DNA from: Gemmatimonadota bacterium
GTDB taxonomy: Bacteria; Gemmatimonadota; Gemmatimonadetes; Longimicrobiales; Gaopeijiaceae
Assembly (NCBI GenBank): GCA_018678395.1
Contig: JAHHMJ010000313.1
Span: 1 to 14,387, forward strand
Length of the DNA stretch: 14,387 bases
Direction: 5' to 3'
Both the position numbers and the translations under genes were made by a program. Positions 7,293 through 13,508 of this stretch are shown piece by piece (within the stretch, counting starts at the first letter, position 1; every line of letters begins with the position of its first letter). The notes beneath the pieces are model-generated. The model was not told the origin of the DNA, searched no databases, and worked only from the letters and a program-made list of their open reading frames with translations.

Positions 7293-7698
7293 GGCGAGAG
7301 GGGTTCTCGTCGCCCACGGCGCCATGGCGGCCGGCATGATCGACGCCGTGCGGAAGATCTCCGGCGCGCCCGAGGACGCCCTGTTCGCCGTCTCCAACGA
7401 AGGGCGGTCTCCGGACCAGCTGCAGGACGCCATCCTCGAGGTTCTGGGCGACGGGCCGGCCGTCGTGTTCACGGATCTCGGCGCCGGGAGCTGCACCCTC
7501 GCCGCCCGGCTCTCCTGTGCCCACCGCAGCGCCGTGGCGGTGGTCACCGGCGTCAACCTGCCCATGCTGCTCGACTTCGTCTTTCATCGAGGCGACCCGG
7601 TCGCGCTCATCGCCGCCCGCATGACCGACAAGGGACGCGCGGGCGTCCGTCTCCTTCACGAACCCTGCGACGATGACGGTCGTCCTCTATCGCGTTGA
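7285..7698 (+). CDS. Mannose-family PTS component EIIA
   Basis: EIIA of the mannose/fructose/sorbose PTS family takes phosphate from HPr on a histidine and passes it to EIIB. The 137-residue protein begins GVLVAHGAMAAGMIDAV, placing the phospho-accepting His at residue 11, followed by the FTDLGAGS segment (Asp64, the usual active-site aspartate) and VTGVNLPMLLDFV, a strong family signature. The segment after Asp64 is usually close to GGSP/GGTP; here it is GAGSC, a visible departure. The ATG lies inside the end of hprK (8-base overlap), and its 3' end overlaps EIIB by 26 bases in another frame. EIIA as a separate protein rather than an EIIAB fusion is one of the known layouts. Sugar specificity cannot be read from it. 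Confidence 0.93.
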   Translation: MSEARGVLVAHGAMAAGMIDAVRKISGAPEDALFAVSNEGRSPDQLQDAILEVLGDGPAVVFTDLGAGSCTLAARLSCAHRSAVAVVTGVNLPMLLDFVFHRGDPVALIAARMTDKGRAGVRLLHEPCDDDGRPLSR

Positions 7699-8152
7699 CG
7701 AGCGCCTGATCCACGGGCAGGTGGTGCTCGGGTGGGGGCGTGAGCTGCGCGCGGATCGGTACGTCGTGGTCGACGATGCCCTGGCCGACAGCGAGTGGGA
7801 GCAGGAGCTGTATCGCCTGTCCGTGGCCGACGAGCACGACGTGGTGTTCGCGACGCTCGCGGCCGCGCGGGCGGCGCTGCCCACGTGGCAGGTCGACGGC
7901 GGCCGGACCGTGGTTCTGACCCGCGACGTGACGACCATGGCCGATCTCGCCGAGGGCGTGGCCACGGACGGGGCGGAGGTCAATCTCGGTGGGATCCACC
8001 ATCGACCCGGCCGTCGCGAAGTCCGTCCCTACCTCTTCCTCGACGATGAAGACCGGGACGCCGTGCGCAGACTCGTCGACGCCGGCACCCGGGTCACGGG
8101 CCGCGACCTCCCCGCGGCCACGCGGGTCGGGCTGGATCAACTCCTGGCATGA
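7673..8152 (+). CDS. Mannose-family PTS component EIIB
   Basis: EIIB receives phosphate from EIIA and donates it to the sugar carried by EIIC/EIID. The 159-residue protein matches the family closely at its start: YRVDERLIHGQVVLGW, with phospho-accepting His14 in the diagnostic RLIHGQV motif. A second conserved segment, EVNLGGIHH, lies near residue 105. The ATG at 7673 is inside the EIIA gene and is fixed by this conserved N-terminus; no Shine-Dalgarno is evident, so it is probably translated by reinitiation or coupling. The stop overlaps the EIIC ATG as ATGA. Presence of the catalytic histidine supports an active phosphotransfer chain. Confidence 0.95.
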   Translation: MTVVLYRVDERLIHGQVVLGWGRELRADRYVVVDDALADSEWEQELYRLSVADEHDVVFATLAAARAALPTWQVDGGRTVVLTRDVTTMADLAEGVATDGAEVNLGGIHHRPGRREVRPYLFLDDEDRDAVRRLVDAGTRVTGRDLPAATRVGLDQLLA

Positions 8153-8811
8153 CGGAGCTCCTCGGACTCGCTCTCCTCGGCGCCTGGGTGACCCTCGACG
8201 GCGTCACCGTCGGGCAGTTCATGGTCTCGCGTCCGCTGGTCGCGAGCGGACTCGCCGGGCTCTGGCTCGGCGACCCCGCCACCGGATTCCTCGTGGGCGC
8301 GGTGCTGGAGCTCTTCCTGCTCGTGGCGGTGCCGTCCGGGGCGGGGCGGTTCCCCGAGCCGGGGCCGGCAGCCGTCGTGGGGGCAGCCGGGGCGGTGTGG
8401 GCGGCGGGGCCGGCAGGTCTCGCGCTCGGAGTCGCCGCAGCCCTCCTCCTGGGATATGCCGGCGCCCTGTCGCAGGCGGCCCAGCGCCACCTCAACGTGC
8501 GTTGGGTCCCCGATCCCGCCGTTCAGCCCGTGACCGAGGCCGCCATCGTCCGAGGACACTGGTCGTCGCTCGGCGTCGACGCCATCCGCGGCTTCGTGCT
8601 GACCGCGCTGGGCCTCGCGGCCGTGCGGATGGCGGCGCCGTGGGCGTCGGGTGCGTGGCCCCTGGACGCGGCGGCAACCCGGGGACTTCTGCTCGTCGGC
8701 GCCTTCGTGTCGCTCGGAGTCCTCGGCCGGTCACTCGCCGCACGGCACCTCTGGGTCTATCTGGCCGTCGGCGCCGTGGTCGGCCTGGGCCTGGGTGCGG
8801 TGTGGGGCTGA
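8149..8811 (+). CDS. Mannose-family PTS membrane component EIIC
   Basis: EIIC, with EIID, forms the sugar-translocating membrane part of mannose-family PTS permeases. The 220-residue protein is strongly hydrophobic, with several predicted membrane spans. The first part contains DGVTVGQFMVSRPLVASGL (residues 17-35) and LGDPATGFLVGAVLEL, which resemble the family's H/SRP and GD...G...LEL segments. A polar loop around residues 110-135 separates the halves, and further spans lie at about 145-160, 178-195 and 200-218. It is at the short end for EIIC (often about 250) and rather diverged, so the call rests partly on its place between unmistakable EIIB and EIID genes. The ATG overlaps the EIIB stop and the TGA overlaps the EIID ATG, each by one to four bases. 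Confidence 0.88.
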   Translation: MTELLGLALLGAWVTLDGVTVGQFMVSRPLVASGLAGLWLGDPATGFLVGAVLELFLLVAVPSGAGRFPEPGPAAVVGAAGAVWAAGPAGLALGVAAALLLGYAGALSQAAQRHLNVRWVPDPAVQPVTEAAIVRGHWSSLGVDAIRGFVLTALGLAAVRMAAPWASGAWPLDAAATRGLLLVGAFVSLGVLGRSLAARHLWVYLAVGAVVGLGLGAVWG

Positions 8812-9599
8812 TGAGTAGCGCGCCGAAGGGGTCGGGGGCTGCACCGGAAACGCCGCTGCCTCCGGGTGTGCTTCGGGCCGTGCAACTGCGGGGCATGTTC
8901 GTCCAGGCATCCTGGAACTACCGGACCATGCAGGGCAACGGCATGGCGTGGGCGATGCTCCCGGTACTCCGGCGTGCCAGCGAGGAGCGACGAGCCGCGG
9001 CGCTGGATCGGCACGCCGAGCACTTCAACGGGCACCCCTATTTCGATTCGGTCGCCCTCGGCGCCCTGTCGCGCCTCGAGGTCGACGAGGCGGATCCCGA
9101 GACCATCCGCCGCTTCCGCGCCGCGATCCGCGGGCCGTTGGGTGCGCTCGGTGACCGGGTCGTCTGGGCGACCGCGGTCCCGTCGTTCGCCCTGCTGGCC
9201 GCAGTGCTGTACTGGATGGGTGTCCCCGGCGCGGTGGTGGCCTTCGTCTTCCTGGTCGCGTACAACGCCCTTCACCTCGCGATCCGGGCACAGGGCTTCG
9301 CATTGGGCTGGGAAGCGGGGACCGCCGTGGGCCCGCGCCTGCGCGGCCTGGATCTCACGGGCCGGGCGGAGCGCTTCGCGGCGCTCACCCTCGCGCTGGT
9401 CGGCGTGGTATCCGGAGTGTTACTGGCGGGTGGCCGCGGCGTCGGGGCCCTGGAGTGGCCCTGGTTCGTGGCCGCCCTCGGGGCCTTCTTCGTCGGGTAC
9501 GTCGGGGGCGTGCGTCTCTGGCGTCCGACCGCCATTGTCACGGTGGGAGCCGTCGCGATTCTGCTCGCGCTCGGCTCCGCCTCCCTCCTGTCCGGGTAA
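8811..9599 (+). CDS. Mannose-family PTS membrane component EIID
   Basis: EIID is found only in mannose-family PTS permeases and pairs with EIIC in the membrane. The 262-residue protein carries the clear family signature FVQASWNYRTMQGNGMAWAM (residues 30-49) and RHAEHFNGHPYFDS (residues 67-80). The C-terminal half has hydrophobic segments at about 118-160, 188-208, 217-235 and 240-260. The start ATG at 8811, sharing a base with the EIIC stop, is chosen because the family homology begins about 20 residues later; the frame is open much further upstream but only as a shadow of EIIB/EIIC. An 11-base gap separates it from HPr. Its presence makes the permease complete and supports real sugar transport rather than a purely regulatory partial PTS. 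Confidence 0.94.
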   Translation: MSSAPKGSGAAPETPLPPGVLRAVQLRGMFVQASWNYRTMQGNGMAWAMLPVLRRASEERRAAALDRHAEHFNGHPYFDSVALGALSRLEVDEADPETIRRFRAAIRGPLGALGDRVVWATAVPSFALLAAVLYWMGVPGAVVAFVFLVAYNALHLAIRAQGFALGWEAGTAVGPRLRGLDLTGRAERFAALTLALVGVVSGVLLAGGRGVGALEWPWFVAALGAFFVGYVGGVRLWRPTAIVTVGAVAILLALGSASLLSG

Positions 9600-9610
9600 C
9601 GGAATTGTCG

Positions 9611-9877
9611 ATGCACGAAGTCATAGTCGAGATCGTGAACCGCGCGGGGATGCACGCTCGACCGGCGTCCGAGTTCGTGAAGCTGGCGGGTGGCTTCACC
9701 TGCGAGGTCCGGGTCGAGAAGGACGGCCTGGAGGTCAACGGCAAGAGCATCATGGGCGTACTCATGCTCGCGGCCGAGCGGGGGAGCCAGATCACGATTC
9801 GCGCCGAGGGTGGGGACGCCGCCGCCGCGATCGAAGCGCTCAGTGCCCTGATCGCGCGCGGCTTCGAGGAGGATTAG
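9611..9877 (+). CDS. ptsH: Phosphocarrier protein HPr
   Basis: HPr shuttles phosphate from Enzyme I to the EIIA proteins. The 88-residue length is standard. The active-site histidine is exactly at position 15 in NRAGMHARPAS, and the regulatory serine is exactly at position 46 in NGKSIMGVLMLAA, the site modified by HprK in organisms with that kinase. Both residues and their surroundings are intact, so dual control by EI and by the HprK encoded upstream is expected. The ATG at 9611 fixes this numbering; a longer frame upstream is only a shadow of EIID. The stop TAG directly abuts the ptsI ATG with no spacer, so the two are translationally coupled. Confidence 0.97.
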   Translation: MHEVIVEIVNRAGMHARPASEFVKLAGGFTCEVRVEKDGLEVNGKSIMGVLMLAAERGSQITIRAEGGDAAAAIEALSALIARGFEED

Positions 9878-11662
9878 ATGTCGCAGACGCTGGACGGGTT
9901 TCCCGCCGCCGAGGGGATCGCCTGGGGCCGGGTGCGCCGGATTCCGTGGGGCGCGCCCGACGTGCCCCACGAGGTCGTGCCGGCCGAAGCGGTCGAGGAC
10001 GAGGTGGCCCGCTTCGCCGATGCGCGGGTCGCCGCGCGAACCCGCCTGGAGGCCTTGAAGGCGCGCACCGAGGAGCGCCTCGGGCCGGTCGAGGCCCGCA
10101 TCTTCGATCCCCAGATCCTCATGCTCGAGGACGTGACGGTCGTCGGCGGTACCGAGCGCTACATCCGGGAGACCCGCCTCACGGCCGCGCGAGCCTTCGA
10201 GTGGCGCATGCTGGAGTTGAAGGCGCAGTGGACGCGAACCGCCAATCCCATGGTGCTCGACCGCCTCAACGATCTCGAGGATCTCGAGGTGCGCATCCTG
10301 CGGCAGCTGCTCGGCGAGACGGATCCATTCGACTGGTCGAGCCACCACGGGGACGGCGACGTCGTGGTCGTCGCCAAGAACCTCACGCCGTCTCTGATCG
10401 CGCAATTCGATCCGTCCGAGGTCGCGGCTCTCGCGACCGACCAGGGAACGAGGACTTCGCACTGGGCCATTCTGGCGCGATCGCAGGGCATTCCCGCCGT
10501 GGTCGGTCTCGGCGACGTCAGTCGTCAGGTACGCGACGGCCAGGAGGTCATCGTCGACGGCCGCATCGGGCGCGTCGTCCTCGACCCCGACGACCGGGAT
10601 CGACGGGTCTTCGAGGAGCGGCGCACCCGGATCCGGCAGTGGGAGGAAGAGGTCGAGGAGGTCGCGCGGCTCGAGTCCGTGACGGCCGACGGGCAGCCGG
10701 TGGCGCTGCGGGCCAACCTGGACCTCCCCGTGGAGGCGGCGAACGCCAGGCGCCACGGGGCCGAGGGCGTGGGCCTCTTCCGCACCGAGTTCCTGGTCGT
10801 GGGGCGGAACGCCATGCCCGGCGAGGAGGAGCAGTACGAAGCCTATCGGCAGGTCGCCGAGGCGTTCGACGGCGACTCCGTCTGCATCCGCCTGTTCGAC
10901 CTGGGCGGCGACAAGTTCCCCTCGTTCCTGCACCTGCCGCCGCAACAGAATCCGTTCCTGGGCTGGCGAGCGGTCCGTGTGCTGCTCGACGAACCCGAGC
11001 TCTTCCGGGTCCAGTTGCGCGCCGTCCTGCGGGCGACCGCCCACGGTGACGTGCGCATCATGGTGCCGCTCGTCAACGACGTCGAAGAGGTCCAGAGCGT
11101 CCGCTCGCTCCTCGAGGAGGAGGAGGACCGGCTGCGCGAAGAAGGGATTCGCTTCAATCGAGGATACAAGCTGGGCGTCATGGTCGAGACGCCGGCCGCG
11201 GCGCTCGATGCGGCCGAGCTGGCGCGCCACGCCGACTTCTTCTCGATCGGCACCAACGACCTCGTGCAGTACACGCTCGCCGTCGATCGCACCAACGCCC
11301 GGTTGGCGCGCCTCTTCAACCCGTTCCACCCGTCGGTGGTGCGGCAGCTGCACTCGGTCTCGCGCGTGGCGCGGGCGGCGGGCATCGAGGTGAGCGTCTG
11401 TGGCGAGATGGCGGCGACCGCACTCGGGGCGTTCCTCTGCCTCGGGCTCGACATCACGGCCCTGTCGGTGGCGTGGCCCGCACTCCCGGAGCTCAAGAAG
11501 GTGCTGCGCGAAGTGCGGATCGAAGATGCCCGTCAGGCTGCCCGGAAGGCGCTTGCCGCGGCCACGTCCAACGACGTGCTGGAGGCGCTCGCCGAGGGCA
11601 TCGGAGACACCGTCGACCTGTCGGCCTACGTCGGTCGCTGGAACCTCTCGCTGCGCGGTTGA
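9878..11662 (+). CDS. ptsI: PTS Enzyme I (phosphoenolpyruvate-protein phosphotransferase)
   Basis: Enzyme I takes phosphate from phosphoenolpyruvate and gives it to HPr, starting the PTS chain in the cytoplasm. The 594-residue protein has the full domain order: N-terminal HPr-binding/phosphohistidine domain, then PEP-binding barrel. Phospho-accepting His195 lies in TRTSHWAILARS. Barrel residues are Arg302 in GLFRTEFL, the FDLGGDK loop, Glu437 in VMVETPAAA, Asp461 in SIGTNDLVQYTLAVDR and Cys508 in VCGEMA. Each is offset by six from the E. coli protein (189, 296, 431, 455, 502), showing a conserved frame. Departures: the Gly-Gly before R-T-S-H reads QGT, and CGEMA is followed by ATALG instead of the usual GD-type sequence. 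A tail of about 15 residues ends WNLSLRG. Overall an active enzyme is likely. Confidence 0.95.
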   Translation: MSQTLDGFPAAEGIAWGRVRRIPWGAPDVPHEVVPAEAVEDEVARFADARVAARTRLEALKARTEERLGPVEARIFDPQILMLEDVTVVGGTERYIRETRLTAARAFEWRMLELKAQWTRTANPMVLDRLNDLEDLEVRILRQLLGETDPFDWSSHHGDGDVVVVAKNLTPSLIAQFDPSEVAALATDQGTRTSHWAILARSQGIPAVVGLGDVSRQVRDGQEVIVDGRIGRVVLDPDDRDRRVFEERRTRIRQWEEEVEEVARLESVTADGQPVALRANLDLPVEAANARRHGAEGVGLFRTEFLVVGRNAMPGEEEQYEAYRQVAEAFDGDSVCIRLFDLGGDKFPSFLHLPPQQNPFLGWRAVRVLLDEPELFRVQLRAVLRATAHGDVRIMVPLVNDVEEVQSVRSLLEEEEDRLREEGIRFNRGYKLGVMVETPAAALDAAELARHADFFSIGTNDLVQYTLAVDRTNARLARLFNPFHPSVVRQLHSVSRVARAAGIEVSVCGEMAATALGAFLCLGLDITALSVAWPALPELKKVLREVRIEDARQAARKALAAATSNDVLEALAEGIGDTVDLSAYVGRWNLSLRG

Positions 11663-11668
11663 GGGCGC

Positions 11669-11697
11669 TTGTCGCTCTTCGAGGCCGCGGGTAGCTT
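11669..11697 (+). promoter_or_regulatory. Possible sigma70-type promoter of metK
   Basis: TTGTCG (11669-11674) and TAGCTT (11692-11697) are separated by 17 bases and match the -35 and -10 consensus at four and three of six positions. They lie in the only sizeable gap of this half of the window, about 50 bases before the metK ATG. The -10 candidate falls in the loop of the hairpin listed separately, so the two readings compete. Weak evidence; position is the main support. Confidence 0.28.
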
Positions 11698-11707
11698 CCG
11701 GGGCCTC
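11681..11707 (+). terminator. Imperfect hairpin between ptsI and metK, possible terminator or attenuator
   Basis: GAGGCCGCGG (11681-11690) and CCGGGGCCTC (11698-11707) can pair over ten positions with one G-G mismatch around a seven-base loop. The stem starts 18 bases after the ptsI stop. It is followed by a pyrimidine-rich stretch (CGTTTCGTCCTCTCC) but not by a clean run of T, so intrinsic termination would be weak. It is also too small and too simple to be a known SAM riboswitch. In a sequence this GC-rich a chance hairpin is possible. Confidence 0.35.
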
Positions 11708-11748
11708 ACTCGTTTCGTCCTCTCCCCAACCTTCGTCCTGCAAGCGCC

Positions 11749-12921
11749 ATGCGTCTTTTCACCTCCGAATCGGTCTCCGAGGGCCACCCCGACAAGATCG
11801 CCGACCAGATTTCCGATGCGGTGCTGGACGCGATGCTCGCCGACGACCCGAATTCACGGGTCGCCTGCGAGACGCTGGTGACGACCGGAATGGCGTTGCT
11901 GGCCGGCGAGATCACCACGGCGACCTGGGTGGATCTGCCCGGCGTGGTGCGGGACACGCTTCGCTCGATCGGCTACACGTCCTCGGAGTACGGCATCGAC
12001 TCGCACACCTGCGCGGTCATCTCGACGCTCGACAAGCAGTCCCCGAACATCGCACAGGGCGTGGACACCGGCGGGGCGGGGGATCAGGGCATGATGTTCG
12101 GGTACGCCTGCGACGAGACGCCCGAACTCATGCCGGCCCCGCTCATGTTCGCGCACCAGATCGTCCGTCGACTGGCGGACCTTCGCCACGCCGGTGAGGT
12201 GCCCTGGCTGCGCCCCGACGGCAAGGCGCAGGTGACGATGGAATATGACGCCGACGATCGTCCGGTCCGGGTGCACACCGTGGTCGTGAGCACGCAGCAC
12301 GACCCGGACGTGTCGCAGGCGACGATCCACGACGAGGTTCGGCGGCACGTGATCGCTCCGGTGATGCCCGACGAACTCTACGACCCGGACCACTGCATCT
12401 TCCACATCAATCCGACGGGGATGTTCGAGATCGGGGGTCCCCACGGGGACGCCGGCCTCACCGGTCGGAAGATCATCGTCGACACCTATGGCGGCGCGGG
12501 ACGCCACGGTGGGGGTGCATTCTCGGGTAAGGACTGCACGAAGGTCGATCGCTCGGCGGCCTATGCGTCGCGCTGGGCGGCCAAGACGGTGGTCGCCGCC
12601 GGGGCCGCGCGTCGGTGCGAGATCCAGCTCGCCTACGCCATCGGCGTGGCCGAGCCGGTGTCGATCCACGTCGACACCTTCGGCACCGGCGTGATGCCCG
12701 ACAGCGAGATCGAGGCCGCCGTCCGGAAGGTGTTCCGGTTCGCGCCGCGCGCCATCGCCGAGGCCTTGCGCCTGCGCGACCCGATCTTCCGTCCCACGGC
12801 GGCGGGTGGACACTTCGGGCGGACGCCGGAGACGGTCGAGGTGTTCGGGCGGTCCGTCCGCCTCTTCCCATGGGAGGCGACCGATCGGGTCTCCGACCTG
12901 AAGTCCGCCCTCGGCCTCTAG
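11749..12921 (+). CDS. metK: S-adenosylmethionine synthetase (methionine adenosyltransferase)
   Basis: MetK makes S-adenosylmethionine from methionine and ATP in the cytoplasm, releasing phosphate and pyrophosphate. The 390-residue length is normal. Visible motifs are [10 protein letters not shown] (GHPDK at 12-16), the [12 protein letters not shown] signature (109-120), [20 protein letters not shown], and the phosphate-loop signature [19 protein letters not shown] (254-272). In that loop Cys263 stands where Pro is usual (GKDP). Near the C-terminus, GHFGR and FPWE are separated by about 13 residues ([14 protein letters not shown]), whereas in E. coli they nearly abut. No good Shine-Dalgarno is seen in the 25 bases before the ATG, but the conserved N-terminus fixes the start. 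It follows ptsI by 86 bases and precedes the nuclease gene by 29. Confidence 0.97.
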   Translation: MRLFTSESVSEGHPDKIADQISDAVLDAMLADDPNSRVACETLVTTGMALLAGEITTATWVDLPGVVRDTLRSIGYTSSEYGIDSHTCAVISTLDKQSPNIAQGVDTGGAGDQGMMFGYACDETPELMPAPLMFAHQIVRRLADLRHAGEVPWLRPDGKAQVTMEYDADDRPVRVHTVVVSTQHDPDVSQATIHDEVRRHVIAPVMPDELYDPDHCIFHINPTGMFEIGGPHGDAGLTGRKIIVDTYGGAGRHGGGAFSGKDCTKVDRSAAYASRWAAKTVVAAGAARRCEIQLAYAIGVAEPVSIHVDTFGTGVMPDSEIEAAVRKVFRFAPRAIAEALRLRDPIFRPTAAGGHFGRTPETVEVFGRSVRLFPWEATDRVSDLKSALGL

Positions 12922-12950
12922 CCGGTGGCCCCGGGCCCGGTGGTGGCGTG

Positions 12951-13508
12951 ATGCTCGTCGAGGTCGAAGTGCAGAGTCTCGGACTGGATCGGTCCACGCG
13001 GAGTCCCGTGGTGATCCTGCGCGAGCGCGGGGGAGACCGGGTGCTCCCGATCTGGATCGGGCCGGCCGAAGCCAGCGCCATCGCCATGCACATGGCGAAG
13101 GTCGAGTTCCCGCGTCCGCTGACGCACGACCTGATCGTGACGCTCGTGAAGGGCCTCGATGCGGTGGTGCGGCGGGTGGAGATCCCGCGGGTTCAGGAGG
13201 GGACCTATCATGCGGCGCTCGTGCTGGAGCGAGCCGATGGGACCGTCACCGTGGACGCGCGCCCTTCGGATTCGATCGCCATCGCACTGCGGACTCGAGC
13301 GGCGATCGTGGTCGGGGACGATCTGCTGCGGCGCATCGACCTCGATGTCGACGAGAGCGAGTCCGTAGCCGATCCGGGGAGCGTGCAGGGGTGGACGGAC
13401 GAGGTCGACGTCTCCGGGGGGCCCGATGACACGCCCCTCGGTCCGAGCGAGCTCGCCGACTACCTGCGTAAGCTCGATCCCGAGGACTTCGGCCGCTTCA
13501 CGCCGTGA
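12951..13508 (+). CDS. Bifunctional nuclease family (DUF151) protein
   Basis: The 185-residue protein belongs to the DUF151/bifunctional-nuclease family, whose studied plant and bacterial members have been reported to cleave DNA and RNA; the bacterial role is not settled. The family core is clear: an N-terminal strand region with SPVVILRERGGDRVLPIWIG (19-38), AEASAIAMHM (39-48), RPLTHDL (55-61), and the diagnostic ARPSDSIAIALR (103-114). An acidic Gly/Asp-rich linker (about 131-165) leads to a short helix ending LRKLDPEDFGRF, a tail commonly seen in this family. The ATG at 12951 is chosen because the conserved N-terminus starts there. It follows metK by 29 bases containing the perfect palindrome CCGGGCCCGG (12931-12940), with no strong ribosome-binding site. 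Its stop overlaps the next GTG. Confidence 0.9.
   Translation: MLVEVEVQSLGLDRSTRSPVVILRERGGDRVLPIWIGPAEASAIAMHMAKVEFPRPLTHDLIVTLVKGLDAVVRRVEIPRVQEGTYHAALVLERADGTVTVDARPSDSIAIALRTRAAIVVGDDLLRRIDLDVDESESVADPGSVQGWTDEVDVSGGPDDTPLGPSELADYLRKLDPEDFGRFTP

Noticed and set aside
6000..7565. A 521-codon minus-strand frame opposite hpf, hprK and EIIA
   Set aside because: It is the complementary shadow of well-identified genes, with low-complexity His/Arg/Glu-rich composition and no recognisable domain.
8866..11049. A 727-codon plus-strand frame overlapping EIID, HPr and EI
   Set aside because: It is an Arg/Gly/Pro-rich out-of-frame translation typical of high-GC shadows. It contradicts the conserved HPr and EI frames.
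9272..11743. An 823-codon open frame on the minus strand opposite EIID, HPr, EI and the gap before metK
   Set aside because: Very GC-rich coding DNA produces long antisense frames. The translation shows no family motif and lies opposite genes with unmistakable catalytic motifs.
11708..11748. SAM-responsive riboswitch before metK
   Set aside because: Only 41 bases lie between the hairpin and the ATG. No multi-stem SAM-I, SAM-II or SAM-III-like arrangement or conserved core could be recognised.
12922..12950. Perfect 10-base palindrome CCGGGCCCGG in the metK-DUF151 gap as a terminator or operator
   Set aside because: It has no loop and no T-run, and G/C palindromes of this size are expected by chance in such composition.
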